Of a stretch of 64,000 bases of DNA, positions 15,967-25,509 are shown piece by piece. The notes beneath the pieces were generated by a model. It had not been told where the DNA came from and ran no database searches. It was given only the letters and a program-made list of their open reading frames with translations. This stretch comes from Alteriqipengyuania bathyomarina_B. GTDB lineage: Bacteria > Pseudomonadota > Alphaproteobacteria > Sphingomonadales > Sphingomonadaceae. Position 1 is the first letter of the stretch. Every line of letters starts with the position of its first letter. The position numbers and the translations under genes were made by a program. Location: NCBI RefSeq assembly GCF_038594605.1, contig NZ_JBCFZM010000001.1:124001-188000 (forward strand), given 5' to 3'.

Positions 15967-18854
15967 CAGAAGGTCACCCTTACGCCGCCCTTCATCGTCC
16001 AGCTATATTCCTCGAACTGGTAGAGGTTCTGCTGGCCGCCGAAATTGTTGTAAGCATAGTACTTAGCGTTGTTGATGTTCACCCATTCGTAGAACAGCTT
16101 GATATTGTCGGTCAGCTTGTACTTGGCGCTCAGGTCCAGCTGGAAGTGGTTGTCGACATAGCGATCAAGCTCCGCCTCGCCCGCAATTTCATCGAGATAG
16201 CGGTCGCGATAGGTGCCTGCCAGACGGATATCGAGCGGCCCCTTGTCGTAACCGAGCGCCACGTTGAAGGTGTGGCGCGAGGTTGCGGGGAGCGGAATTT
16301 CGCGCGGATCCGCGATATTGCCATCGGTGAAGATCGTGCCCTTGGCATCGGTATAGGTGTAGTTCGCCTGGACGATCAGACCACTCAGCGCGCCGGGCAG
16401 GAAGCCGAAGGACTGGGCGAAACCGGCCTCGAAGCCGAAGACATGCGCGTTGTCGCCATTGAGCGGGATGACCGCTTCGTCGAACGTGATGCCGCGATAG
16501 ACGCCGTTGAAAGGCTCGTCGCCATCCTCGAAGGTCGCATCGACGATGTAATCCTCGATGTCCTTGTAGAACACCGCCGCCGTGATCGCGCCGTTGCTGC
16601 TCATGTAATATTCGAGCGAGGCATCGAAGTTCCATGCGCGATAGGGATCGAGATCGGGGTTGCCGAATTCGCCTTCACGCTCGTTATCGTCATTCTGTTC
16701 GACGGCGAAGCGCGGTGCGAGCTTGGAAAGCTTGGGGCGGACCAGGCTCTTGTAGGCGGCCAGGCGCGTCACGAGGTTGGGCTGCGCTTCCCAGCGGATG
16801 TTCAGGCTGGGCAGCCAGTCGGTGTAATCCTTCCGGAAAGTCACGGGGGTCACGAAGACGGTTGGCTCGCTCGCGGTGCCGCCGCCCGGCAGGTCCGCAT
16901 CTTCTTCGTAAAGAGTAACCGTATTGCCGAGGATGTCGTTCTTGGTGTTTTCGACGCGCACACCGCCGATCACGCGAAGCGTCGAACTGTCCCACCGCGC
17001 GAGAGCATATCCGGCGAGGATGTCTTCCTCCACACTGTAGTCTTCCACCGCGCTGTCGAATTCGCTGTCGGCCTGGACGAAGTCGAAATCGGCGAAGTTG
17101 CCGCGGAAATAGTCCGTCGCTTCGGTGAAGCCCGGCACCGGGCCGAGGTCGGTGATGCGATAGGTCTGGCCGGCACCCAGCGCGTCGGTCAGGGTGAAGT
17201 TGTCGTTCTCATAGAACTCGACGTTCTTGTCGTAGGTCTTGTCGCGCCAGCGGCCCTTGAACCCGCCCTGGACGGTGAACTCGCCGCCATCCTTCGCGAA
17301 GCGACGACCGAGGTCGAATACGGCGGCATATTCCTCGTCTTCCGCCGCCGAGAGGGCGGTGAATTCGAGATCGTTGAGCTCGTACTCGTCGGTGTCGAGG
17401 AAGCTGCCGGGGTCGTTGATGACAGAATAGATCGGGCGGCGCGGGTCCGAGTAGTCGAAGCCGATGGCCAGCCCGTCATCCGAGAAGCGCTGGCGGAATT
17501 CCGCAGGGTCGACACTGCCGTCTTCGCGCTCGGACGATTTGGCCCAGCTGACCGAATAATCGGCGAACCAGGTGCCCCAGTCGCTTTCGCCGCCCAGAAC
17601 GAGGGACCGGATCTTCTGGCTTTCGAAGCGATCCTTGATGTCCCGCTCCACGCCGATGCGCTGGCGTACATCTTCGGTCGGGTCGGTGGGGTCGACAATC
17701 GTCGCATCGTCGAAGGTTGCGCCGTTCGCGGTGACCGTGGTCGGCCCGAAATCCTCGAAGTCGCCGAGGTCGAAGGTGAGCCGACGCCGATATTCGTGAT
17801 CGTCGAACTGGCTGTAGATGCCGCGCGCGTAAAGCTCGGTCGAATCGCCCGCACGGACATCGAAGTTTAGCGTCGCGCTGACCCGTTCACGCTCTACGTC
17901 ATAGTCGCGGTACTGCACTTCGGCGGGGAAGATGCCGGCCTCGTCCGAATAATCGTCGGCCTCGATATTGTCGGTTTCGAACTTGCGCTTGTAGTACGAG
18001 AGACCGCCCGAAACGCCGAAATTGTCGCCGATGCGCGTAGCGAAATCCACGCTGCCCTTGGGGCTGATGTGGTCCGCATATTCGTTATAGCTGCCTTCGA
18101 TCTTGCCGGTCAGCAGGCTCTTGCGGCGGTCGAACGCGCTGGTCGTCTCGATCTCGACCGAGGCACCGATGGTGTCGCCGTCCATGTCGGGCGTGAGCGA
18201 CTTTTTCACCTCGATCGATTCGATTACGTCGCTGGAGATGACATCCAGCGCGACCGAGCGCACATCGCTTTCGGGCGAGGGCACCCGTACGCCGTTCAGC
18301 GAAGTCGAAACGAGATCGGGGTCGAGCCCGCGCACCGAAACGAAGCGGCCTTCGCCCTGGTCGTTCAGCACATTCACGCCGGGCAGGCGGCGCAGCGATT
18401 CGGCGACGTTCTGATCGGGGAACTGGCCGATCGCATCGCGGGTCAGCACATCGCTGACGACATCCGATTCGCGCTTGCGCGAGAGGGCGCTGGCCTGATT
18501 GGCGCGCTGGCCGACCACCAGGATCGCCTCGCCGCCGCTGGCCGAGAGTTGCAGCGTGATGCTGACGGTGCCAGTTGCCGGAACGGTGACCGTCTCGCGC
18601 GCGGTCTCGGCGCCGACATAGCGCGCTTCGATCGTGTATTCGCCCGCAGGCACATCGGCGAAGAGGAAGGAGCCGTCGCGTTCCGATGGAACGGTGCGGT
18701 CCAGTTCGACAATGCGGACCTCGGCGGCGCGCAGCGCGACCGTATCGGTCGAATCGACCACGACGCCGCTGACCTCCCCGGCGATGGCGGGCGCGGCGAT
18801 GGCCGACGCGAGTGCGAACATGCCAACCTGTGTGGCAAGGCGAATCTTGGACAT
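15966..18854 (-). CDS. TonB-dependent outer-membrane receptor paired with phytase
   Basis: A 962-residue receptor with a signal peptide ending near SAIAAPAIAG, a carboxypeptidase-regulatory-like domain (EVSGVVVDSTDTVALRAAEV to about residue 105), a plug domain (RDAIGQFPDQNVAESLRRLP, VSVRGLDPDLVSTSLNGVR) and a 22-strand-type barrel ending GGVRVTF with a terminal Phe. It belongs to the sphingomonad/caulobacter/xanthomonad class of large TonB receptors with DUF-like N-domains. The phytase gene follows with a 1-base-type overlap, so a phosphorylated-inositol ligand is the best guess. The 243 bases upstream, to ligD, should carry its promoter; I could not pick out a Pho-box. Confidence 0.93.
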   Translation of the reverse strand: MSKIRLATQVGMFALASAIAAPAIAGEVSGVVVDSTDTVALRAAEVRIVELDRTVPSERDGSFLFADVPAGEYTIEARYVGAETARETVTVPATGTVSITLQLSASGGEAILVVGQRANQASALSRKRESDVVSDVLTRDAIGQFPDQNVAESLRRLPGVNVLNDQGEGRFVSVRGLDPDLVSTSLNGVRVPSPESDVRSVALDVISSDVIESIEVKKSLTPDMDGDTIGASVEIETTSAFDRRKSLLTGKIEGSYNEYADHISPKGSVDFATRIGDNFGVSGGLSYYKRKFETDNIEADDYSDEAGIFPAEVQYRDYDVERERVSATLNFDVRAGDSTELYARGIYSQFDDHEYRRRLTFDLGDFEDFGPTTVTANGATFDDATIVDPTDPTEDVRQRIGVERDIKDRFESQKIRSLVLGGESDWGTWFADYSVSWAKSSEREDGSVDPAEFRQRFSDDGLAIGFDYSDPRRPIYSVINDPGSFLDTDEYELNDLEFTALSAAEDEEYAAVFDLGRRFAKDGGEFTVQGGFKGRWRDKTYDKNVEFYENDNFTLTDALGAGQTYRITDLGPVPGFTEATDYFRGNFADFDFVQADSEFDSAVEDYSVEEDILAGYALARWDSSTLRVIGGVRVENTKNDILGNTVTLYEEDADLPGGGTASEPTVFVTPVTFRKDYTDWLPSLNIRWEAQPNLVTRLAAYKSLVRPKLSKLAPRFAVEQNDDNEREGEFGNPDLDPYRAWNFDASLEYYMSSNGAITAAVFYKDIEDYIVDATFEDGDEPFNGVYRGITFDEAVIPLNGDNAHVFGFEAGFAQSFGFLPGALSGLIVQANYTYTDAKGTIFTDGNIADPREIPLPATSRHTFNVALGYDKGPLDIRLAGTYRDRYLDEIAGEAELDRYVDNHFQLDLSAKYKLTDNIKLFYEWVNINNAKYYAYNNFGGQQNLYQFEEYSWTMKGGVRVTF

Positions 18855-19097
18855 GAGAGGAAGCCCCTTTTTGTGTTTTATCGAATCCCGTTCGAGCGGG
18901 CGGCTAGGCTCCTTTGTTTTCGCTTGGGTGACGGATTGGTGGCAGTTTCAAGACAGGCACCGATTGGTGCGCAGTGTTGCGTTTCTGCGCGCTTTTCGGC
19001 GACGCTGGCGCACGGGTTCTGGCACGACCACGCGAAGAGCCTGTAATCGTGGCGGAATGCTATCGCGCTTTGGCTCGCGGATCGGCCCGAGCGTTGC

Positions 19098-21593
19098 CTA
19101 AACGTCGGGCAACCGCTGGTCCGCGAAACCCCACCCGGCGAGCTTCTTGGATTTTGCGCGGTCGAGCAGGCGGTTCGTGTCGCCAATCGTGAAACCGTTC
19201 GCCTCTTCGAGCTTCTCCAGCTCGTTCCAGGCGATCGGGGCTGCGACCGGGGCGTTCGCGCGGGCGCGGGCGGAGTAGGGCATGACCGCAGTGCTGCCGC
19301 GCTGGTTGCGCAGCCAGTCGATGAAGATGCGGCCCTTGCGCTTCTCCTTGCTCATGGTCGCGGTGAACCGGTCGGGCTGCGCCTGCGCGAGCGCCTTGGC
19401 AAAGCGCTGGGCAAAGCTCTTGTGCGCCTCCCAGTCGTGCCCCGGCGTCAGCGGTACCACGACATGAATGCCCTTGCCGCCCGTAACCATGGCGAAGCTG
19501 GTGAGGCCGATATCGGCGAGGTGCTTGCGGATATCGCGCGCAGCGTCGCGCACCTCGGTGAAGTCCAGCCCTTCGTCGGGGTCCAGATCGAACACCATCC
19601 GGTCTGGCTTCTCGACCGCATCGCTGCGCGCACACCAGCCGTGGAACTCGATCGTGCCCATCTGGACGCATTGGAGCAGCCCACGCGCATCCTCGATGAA
19701 GAGGTAATCCTCCGCGCCGCCATCCTTCTCCTTGATCGGGACCGCCTTCACGCCGTCCCCGAAGCCGCCATTGTCGTGCTTCTGGAAAAAGCACTTCTTC
19801 GCGCGCCCTTGCGGACAGCGCACGAGGCTGAGCGGTCGGCTCGAGGCAAACGGCAGCATGATCGGCGCGATGGCCTCGTAGTAATCCGCGAGGTCGCCCT
19901 TCGTCTCTCCGCTGTTGGGGAAGATCACCCGGTCGCGGCTGGAAATCTCGACATTGTCCTTGGGCGCTGGGGCAGGGCTGCCGCGATCGTCTTCGACATC
20001 TTGGGCGTCCTTGTCCTGCCGCAGGCCGAGGAAGCTGCCATGGCGTACACGCCCCTCTGCGGTCAGTTCGGCAAAGGCGATCTGAGCGACAAGCTTGGGC
20101 GTCACCCAATGCGCCTTGCGGCTATCCGCGTTGGGCACATCGAGCGGCGGGGTCTTGCGGGCCAGCCGGTCGAGCTTGCCGGAGAGCGCATCGAGATCGT
20201 CGCCGTCGAACCCGGTGCCGACCTTGCCGCGATAGACCAGATCCTCGCCATCGCGCGCCGCCAGCAGCAGCGAGGCAAAGGGTCGCGCCTTGGCCGCGCT
20301 TTCGGACCAGCCGACCACGACGAACTCCTGCCGCTGGACGCATTTGACCTTCACCCAGTTCTTCGTCCGGCTGTGACGATAGGGCGCATCGATCCGCTTG
20401 GAGATGATCCCTTCCTGATCCGCCTTGCACATCTGCGTGTAGAGCGTCTCGCCCGCGCCGATGACGTGTTCTGCAACGTGAATGGGCGGCTGTGCACCTT
20501 TGAGCAGCGCTTCAAGATGCTCCTTGCGCTCGATATTCGTATGCCCGGTCAGGTCCTCGCCATCCACTTCGAGCACATCGAAGGCGAAGAAGGCGAGCTT
20601 GTCTTTCGGCCCCTGCGAGCCATGCCCGCGCTTGAGAACGGCCTGAAGCGTCGAGAAATCGGGATTGCCGTCGCTGTCCAACGCAACGATCTCGCCGTCG
20701 ATTAGGGCAGGGGGGAGGTCGAGCGCAGCGATCGCGTCCACCAGCGGACCGAACTTGTCGGTCCAGTCCTTCTGGTTGCGTGTCCACACGGTGACCTTGT
20801 CGCCCGAAACCGCGATCAGCGCGCGATATCCGTCGAACTTGATCTCATGCATCCAGCGATTGCCGGTCGGCACCTCGTCGACCAGCGTCGCGAGCTGAGG
20901 CTTGGTAAATTTGGGCGGTTTTCCGGGCTTCGACGCGCGACGCGCGCGCTTCATCTTGGCGAGCGGTTCGGCGGCTTCGTCGTCGCCCGTCGCAGCGTCC
21001 GGCGCGCGCCCCGCCGCGATCTCCGCCATCGAGCGACCTGTGTCGACGCTGGTGAGGGCCTGCTCGACCAACCCGTCGCCATCTTCGGCATAGTCGTCGT
21101 CCAGCTTGCGCAGCAGCCAGTTCTCGCGCTTCTCGCCCTTGCGCGGTTTCATCCGGATCAGCAGCCATTCGCCCTTCATCCGCTCTCCGTCGATCACGAA
21201 GTGCAGGTGGCCCTCTTCGATATCGTCGGCGCTCTTGCCTTCAATCGGATGCCACGTGCCGCGATCCCATAGCATCACCGTGCCGCCGCCATATTCGTCG
21301 GCGGGAATGGTGCCCTCGAAGGTGGCGTAATCCATCGGGTGGTCCTCGGTCCGGACCGCAAGGCGCTTCACATCCGGGTCGGGGGAGGGGCCTTTGGTCA
21401 CCGCCCAGCTCTTGAGCACGCCTTCGTGCTCCAGGCGCAGGTCCCAGTGAAGCCGCGTCGCGTCGTGTTTCTGGACCATGAAAATACGATCCTTGCCGCT
21501 CTTGCCGGCCTTCCCGGCTGGCTCCTTCGTTCGGCTGAAATCGCGCTTGGCGTTATATTCGGCGAGCGGATCGGGCTTGTACTTGCCGGCCAT
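19098..21593 (-). CDS. ligD: Multifunctional DNA ligase D for non-homologous end joining
   Basis: An 831-residue protein with domains in the order phosphoesterase, ligase, polymerase. The N-terminal 3'-phosphoesterase shows FMVQKHDATRLHWDLRLE and GEYGG-like DEYGGGTVMLWDRGTW. The ATP-dependent ligase core has the nucleotidyl lysine in EIKFDGYRALI (Lys252) and DGEIVALD. The C-terminal primase/polymerase domain has DLADYYEAIAPIMLPF, DLDPDEGLDF (metal Asp pair) and MVTGGKGIHVVVPL. It seals and fills double-strand breaks with Ku. It starts 3 bases after the ku stop, so ku-ligD is a tight operon. Confidence 0.95.
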   Translation of the reverse strand: MAGKYKPDPLAEYNAKRDFSRTKEPAGKAGKSGKDRIFMVQKHDATRLHWDLRLEHEGVLKSWAVTKGPSPDPDVKRLAVRTEDHPMDYATFEGTIPADEYGGGTVMLWDRGTWHPIEGKSADDIEEGHLHFVIDGERMKGEWLLIRMKPRKGEKRENWLLRKLDDDYAEDGDGLVEQALTSVDTGRSMAEIAAGRAPDAATGDDEAAEPLAKMKRARRASKPGKPPKFTKPQLATLVDEVPTGNRWMHEIKFDGYRALIAVSGDKVTVWTRNQKDWTDKFGPLVDAIAALDLPPALIDGEIVALDSDGNPDFSTLQAVLKRGHGSQGPKDKLAFFAFDVLEVDGEDLTGHTNIERKEHLEALLKGAQPPIHVAEHVIGAGETLYTQMCKADQEGIISKRIDAPYRHSRTKNWVKVKCVQRQEFVVVGWSESAAKARPFASLLLAARDGEDLVYRGKVGTGFDGDDLDALSGKLDRLARKTPPLDVPNADSRKAHWVTPKLVAQIAFAELTAEGRVRHGSFLGLRQDKDAQDVEDDRGSPAPAPKDNVEISSRDRVIFPNSGETKGDLADYYEAIAPIMLPFASSRPLSLVRCPQGRAKKCFFQKHDNGGFGDGVKAVPIKEKDGGAEDYLFIEDARGLLQCVQMGTIEFHGWCARSDAVEKPDRMVFDLDPDEGLDFTEVRDAARDIRKHLADIGLTSFAMVTGGKGIHVVVPLTPGHDWEAHKSFAQRFAKALAQAQPDRFTATMSKEKRKGRIFIDWLRNQRGSTAVMPYSARARANAPVAAPIAWNELEKLEEANGFTIGDTNRLLDRAKSKKLAGWGFADQRLPDV

Positions 21594-21596
21594 TTG

Positions 21597-22430
21597 TCAC
21601 GCGCTCTTTTTCTTTTTCGTGCGGGATTTGGCGGGCTTCTCGTCATCGACCGACTTCTTGAGTGCGGCCATCAGGTCGATCACGTTGCCCGATCCGTCGC
21701 CGGAGGGCTCGTCGTCGTCCTCGATGATCGTGGTGTTGCCCTTCGCCTTGGCCTTCTTGTCGATCAGCTTCCTGAGCGCCTCGGCATAGCGATCCTCGAA
21801 CTCGCCAGCATCGAAGGGCGCGGTCTTCTTCTCGATCAGCGTATCCGCGAGTTCGAGCAACTCTTTCTCTGGCTTGTCGTCGCCGATGCCGCCGAAAAAC
21901 TTCTGCCCCTCGCGTACCTCGTCGGCATAGCGCAACGTTTCGAGCAGCATGCCCTTGCCGCAGGGCTTGATCGCGACGAGCTTTTCCTGCCCGCGCACCG
22001 AGAGCTGGCCCAGCGCGGTCTTCTTCGCCTTGCGCAATGCCTCGCGCAGAACGATGAACGCTTCTTCGGCCAGATCGTCCTTGGGGACGACGTAATAGGG
22101 TTTTTCGAAATAGAGCGGGTCGATCTCCGACTGGTCGACGAACTGGACCAGTTCGAGCGTCTTCTTGCTCTCGATCTTGACCGCTTCGATCTCCTCGTCC
22201 TCGAGCAACACGAAGTTGTTCTTCGACAGCTCGTAGCCACGGATGATGTCGTCCCGGTCGACGGGGCCGACGCCCTCGACCACTTTTTCGTAGGAAATGC
22301 GTTTGCCGGACGGCTCGTGAATTTGCCGGAAACTCACTTTCGCGCCACTTTGCGATGCCGAATAGATCTCGACCGGAATCGAGACGAGCGCCAAGCGGAT
22401 CTGCCCTTGCCAATATGCGCGCGCTGCCAT
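21597..22430 (-). CDS. ku: Ku DNA end-binding protein
   Basis: A 277-residue bacterial Ku starting at the ATG at 22430, which has a near-perfect AGGAGGA ribosome-binding site five bases upstream; a longer upstream frame lacks this and is not family-like. Core motifs are ARAYWQGQIRLALVSIPVEI at the N-terminus, YELSKNNFVLLEDEEIEAVK and IEKKTAPFDAGEFEDRYAEA. The C-terminus is Lys-rich (SRTKKKKSA), typical of the DNA- and LigD-contacting tail. It forms a ring dimer on double-strand ends and recruits LigD. First gene of the ku-ligD operon. Confidence 0.95.
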   Translation of the reverse strand: MAARAYWQGQIRLALVSIPVEIYSASQSGAKVSFRQIHEPSGKRISYEKVVEGVGPVDRDDIIRGYELSKNNFVLLEDEEIEAVKIESKKTLELVQFVDQSEIDPLYFEKPYYVVPKDDLAEEAFIVLREALRKAKKTALGQLSVRGQEKLVAIKPCGKGMLLETLRYADEVREGQKFFGGIGDDKPEKELLELADTLIEKKTAPFDAGEFEDRYAEALRKLIDKKAKAKGNTTIIEDDDEPSGDGSGNVIDLMAALKKSVDDEKPAKSRTKKKKSA

Positions 22431-22543
22431 GTGTCCTCCTTTTTCAAGTCGAACGAGCGAAATCGCGAATTGGTTGCCGGGGGTGGCGCAGCCAGAAGGG
22501 AAATCACCGCCGGAGCACTTTGAAAGCGCCCCGGGGGTCGATG

Positions 22544-23152
22544 TTATGCGGCCAGTTTGTCGGGCGTCAGCGCTTCGATGGCCTGCGAGGCGGCTTCGAT
22601 CTTTTCCTCGCCGTCGATGCCCATGATCCCGTCGGCCGCGACCATCTCGACATCGGTCATGCCGAGGAAGCCGAGGAAGTGGCGAAGCCACGGGGTGAGA
22701 AAGTCGATCTCGCTGCCCATCGGCGTGCCGCCGCTGGCGATCACGACGTAGACCTTCTTGCCGGTCAGCAGTCCCTCGGGCCCTTGCTCGGTATAGCGGA
22801 AGGTCGTTCCGGCACGTGCGACCAGATCGGCCCAGGCCTTGAGCGTGGAGGGCATGGTGAAGTTGTAGACCGGCAGGCTGAGCACGAGCGTGTCCGCCGC
22901 CTGCAATTCGCCGATCAGGGTATCGGCGATGCCCGCCAGCGCCTGCTGATTGTCGTCGCGCTCTTCGTGCGGGGTCAAGTTGGCTGCGAAGCGATCCGCA
23001 TCGATCAGCGGCAGGTCGTTGGCGGCGAGATCGCGGGTGACGATGGTCGCTTCCGATGCTGTGGCAAGCTTCTCGACCAGCCGGTTGCCCAGCTTGCGCG
23101 AGACGGACTCGTCGCCGCGAATACTGGCTGAAACGTGCAGGATGTTGGTCAT
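22544..23152 (-). CDS. azoR: FMN-dependent NADH:quinone oxidoreductase / azoreductase
   Basis: A 202-residue flavodoxin-fold protein matching AzoR in length and motifs: LHVSASIRGDESVSRKLG for the FMN phosphate loop, LSLPVYNFTMPSTLKAWADL and the FRYTEQGPEGLLTGKK segment. AzoR enzymes reduce quinones and azo compounds using NADH and act in quinone/thiol stress defence. It lies just downstream of a pirin gene on the same strand (23-base gap) and may form a two-gene operon facing a divergent LysR regulator. Substrate preference cannot be read from the sequence. Confidence 0.9.
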   Translation of the reverse strand: MTNILHVSASIRGDESVSRKLGNRLVEKLATASEATIVTRDLAANDLPLIDADRFAANLTPHEERDDNQQALAGIADTLIGELQAADTLVLSLPVYNFTMPSTLKAWADLVARAGTTFRYTEQGPEGLLTGKKVYVVIASGGTPMGSEIDFLTPWLRHFLGFLGMTDVEMVAADGIMGIDGEEKIEAASQAIEALTPDKLAA

Positions 23153-23175
23153 GTCATGTTCTCCGATATATGAGT

Positions 23176-23874
23176 TCAGGCCGCGTCGACGAGGACGATT
23201 TCGCTGTCTTCTCGGGCGGTTATTCGCAGGACTTCGAGATCGCTGATCGCCGCGCCGTCGCGTGCGTTGACCGTCTGGCCGTCGATCTCGACCGCTCCGG
23301 TCGCGGGGACTAGGTAGCCCTTGCGTGCGGAGCCGAGCGGATACTCGACCGTTTCTCCAGCGCGGATCGTCGCGCCCACCACCCGCGCATCGGTGCGGAT
23401 CGGTAGGGCGTCATCGTCATCCTCGTAGCCGCTGGCGAGAACCACGAACTGGCCTGCGCGGTCGCCCTTGGGGAAGGGCTTGGCACCCCATTGCGGGGCA
23501 TCGCCTTCGCTGGTCGGGATGATCCAGATCTGGAAGATCTGGGTGACCTCGTCCTCGCGGTTATATTCGGAATGGCGGATGCCGGTGCCCGCGCTCATTA
23601 CCTGCACATCGCCTGCCTCGGTACGGCCCTTGTTGCCGAGGCTGTCCTCGTGCGTGATCGCGCCTTTGCGGACATAGGTGATGATTTCCATGTCGCGATG
23701 CGGATGAGGCGGGAAGCCGGTGTGCGGCTGGATCGTGTCGTCGTTCCAGACCCGCAGATTGCCCCAGTGGACGCGCGCAGGATCGTGGTAATTGGCGAAA
23801 GAAAAATGATGCTTGGCATCGAGCCAGCCGTGGTTTTCGCCACCCAGACTATCGAAAGGACGCAGTTCGATCAT
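23176..23874 (-). CDS. Pirin family protein (YhhW-like cupin)
   Basis: A 232-residue bicupin. The metal site is visible in the first cupin: FPPHPHRDMEIITYV (His pair near residues 57-59) plus ITHEDSLGN (His) and a following Glu. The phrase VMSAGTGIRHSEYN is typical of pirins of the YhhW quercetinase-like group. Some relatives have quercetin 2,3-dioxygenase activity in vitro; in bacteria the role is often linked to redox stress. It is the first gene of the likely pirin-azoR operon and is divergent from the LysR gene. Confidence 0.9.
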   Translation of the reverse strand: MIELRPFDSLGGENHGWLDAKHHFSFANYHDPARVHWGNLRVWNDDTIQPHTGFPPHPHRDMEIITYVRKGAITHEDSLGNKGRTEAGDVQVMSAGTGIRHSEYNREDEVTQIFQIWIIPTSEGDAPQWGAKPFPKGDRAGQFVVLASGYEDDDDALPIRTDARVVGATIRAGETVEYPLGSARKGYLVPATGAVEIDGQTVNARDGAAISDLEVLRITAREDSEIVLVDAA

Positions 23875-24000
23875 TGCGATTCTCCTTGCCTTTGGCGGAC
23901 ATCGGCAGGTGCCGGTTCCGCTGCGTTGGTTCCGATTTAGGCTTGCACACCCCTGCTGCTAAGTGGGATAAGTTCGATCCGATTGTTCAAGAAAGTCGAA

Positions 24001-24918
24001 ATGTCCGAACCCGGCTCCCCCACGCTCGACCAGCTGCAGATATTCCTCGCCGTGGTCGAGGAGGGCAGCTTCGCCGCTGCCGGCCGGCGGCTGAACCGGG
24101 CGGTTTCGGTAATCAGCTATGGGGTGAGCAATCTAGAGGCTCAGCTCGGCCTCACACTGTTCACGCGCGAGGGGACCAAACGCCCCGTGCTAACCCCCGA
24201 AGGCGAGGCGATCCTTGCAGACGCGCGGGTGGTCGCAGCGGGCCTCGATGGCCTGCGCGCGCGGGCCAGGGGCCTGCTCGAAGGGCTGGAGGCGGAAGTC
24301 AGCCTTGCGGTGGACGTGATGTTGCCTGCCGAACGGCTGGGAAGCATCCTGCGTGCCTTCGCCTCCGAATTCCCGACCGTGCCGCTGCGTTTGCATGTCG
24401 AGGCGCTCGGTGCGGTTGCCGCGCTGGTGCTGGACGGCAAGGCGGGGCTCGGCGTTGCCGGGCCAGTGTCTGCCGAGGGTGAAGGGCTCGACCGAATGGA
24501 TGCGGGCGCGGTTACGCTGGTGCCGGTCGCCGCGCCCGACCATCCGCTGGCGCGTGAAACCAAGCTCAAGCCCGGTGCCGGACGCGACCATATCCAGCTG
24601 GTGCTGACCGATCGTTCGCCGTTGACGCAGGGGCGCGATTTCGCGGTCCAGTCGCCGCATACCTGGCGGCTGGCGGACCTCGGCGCGAAACATGCTCTGC
24701 TGCGCGAAGGGATCGGCTGGGGCAACATGCCGCTGCCGATGATCGAAGGCGATCTGGTCGCGGGCACGCTGGTGAGGCTGGCCATGCCCGATGATACGGG
24801 CGGCACGTATCGATTCTCGGCCATCCATCGATCCGATATCGCTCCGGGCCCGGCAACCGCATGGCTGATGGAGCGCTTTGTGGGGCCGGGCATCGCGATG
24901 CCCGCGAGCGGTTCATAA
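24001..24918 (+). CDS. LysR-family transcriptional regulator
   Basis: A 305-residue protein from ATG 24001; a TTG six codons earlier is also in frame but less likely. The N-terminal winged helix-turn-helix shows LDQLQIFLAVVEEGSFAAAG and LEAQLGLTLFTREG; the rest is a periplasmic-binding-protein-like effector domain. It is divergent from pirin-azoR with a 126-base shared gap. LysR regulators commonly control the adjacent divergent operon, so control of the pirin and azoreductase genes in response to quinone or electrophile stress is the natural guess. I could not fix an operator. Confidence 0.9.
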   Translation: MSEPGSPTLDQLQIFLAVVEEGSFAAAGRRLNRAVSVISYGVSNLEAQLGLTLFTREGTKRPVLTPEGEAILADARVVAAGLDGLRARARGLLEGLEAEVSLAVDVMLPAERLGSILRAFASEFPTVPLRLHVEALGAVAALVLDGKAGLGVAGPVSAEGEGLDRMDAGAVTLVPVAAPDHPLARETKLKPGAGRDHIQLVLTDRSPLTQGRDFAVQSPHTWRLADLGAKHALLREGIGWGNMPLPMIEGDLVAGTLVRLAMPDDTGGTYRFSAIHRSDIAPGPATAWLMERFVGPGIAMPASGS

Positions 24919-25137
24919 GCCGATTGATCGGCGATTGCGCATCCATCCGGCGATCATATCGGGAGGCGCAAGAGTGCGGCACCTGTAGCGTAAGAACCGC
25001 CTTCTTAAGGACCGTTATCCTCCGGCGGGGCAGGTTTTAGTAACTAAGGAATACAGTTACATGGCCGCACGATTAACCAAATGTCAGCACTTGTCGGGGT
25101 AAGGCGAGTAAACTCTTGACCGCGGAAATTGCCCCGA

Positions 25138-25509
25138 ATGATCTTGGTTGTCGAAGACGAAGCCGACGTGCGCGAGGAGCTGGTCGAGATGCTCGAACTG
25201 CGGCGTTTCGCGGTTCGCGGCGCGGCGAGCGTCGCCGACGGCATCGACTGTGTACGAGAACGCGCCTTTCCGCTGACGCTGCTCACTGATTTGCGCCTCC
25301 GTGAGGGAAGCGGGCTGGACCTGATCCGCGCGATCCGGTCGGACAGCGGATTGAGCGCGAAGGTCGTTCGATCGATCATGATGACGGGCCATATCGACCT
25401 GACCGAACAGGTTCAGCGCGAAATCGCGAAGCAGGATGTTCCGCTTCTCTTCAAACCGGTCGATTTCGATGTGCTGCTGCCGTTGCTGGCACAAGACGCG
25501 GTGCATTGA
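25138..25509 (+). CDS. Single-domain response regulator
   Basis: A 123-residue receiver domain with no output domain. It has the acidic pair VVEDE near residue 6, the phosphoacceptor in LLTDLRLREGSG (Asp51), IMMTGH for the switch Thr, and LLFKPVD for the conserved Lys. ATG 25138 is my start; TTG 25129 is possible. Its TGA overlaps the ATG of the histidine kinase gene (TGATG), so the two form a two-component pair. Lacking an output domain, it probably acts through protein contact. Confidence 0.85.
   Translation: MILVVEDEADVREELVEMLELRRFAVRGAASVADGIDCVRERAFPLTLLTDLRLREGSGLDLIRAIRSDSGLSAKVVRSIMMTGHIDLTEQVQREIAKQDVPLLFKPVDFDVLLPLLAQDAVH

Noticed and set aside
16146..17870. A 574-codon plus-strand frame inside the TonB receptor
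   Set aside because: Complementary shadow of the receptor gene with no family features.
22431..22500. A general-stress (EcfG-type) promoter upstream of ku, read as GGCAAC and CGTT 17 bases apart
   Set aside because: The -35 element departs from GGAAC and one such match in GC-rich DNA is weak evidence.
23983..24000. TTG start adding six residues to the LysR regulator
   Set aside because: ATG 24001 gives the usual N-terminus length and the added residues are not family-like.
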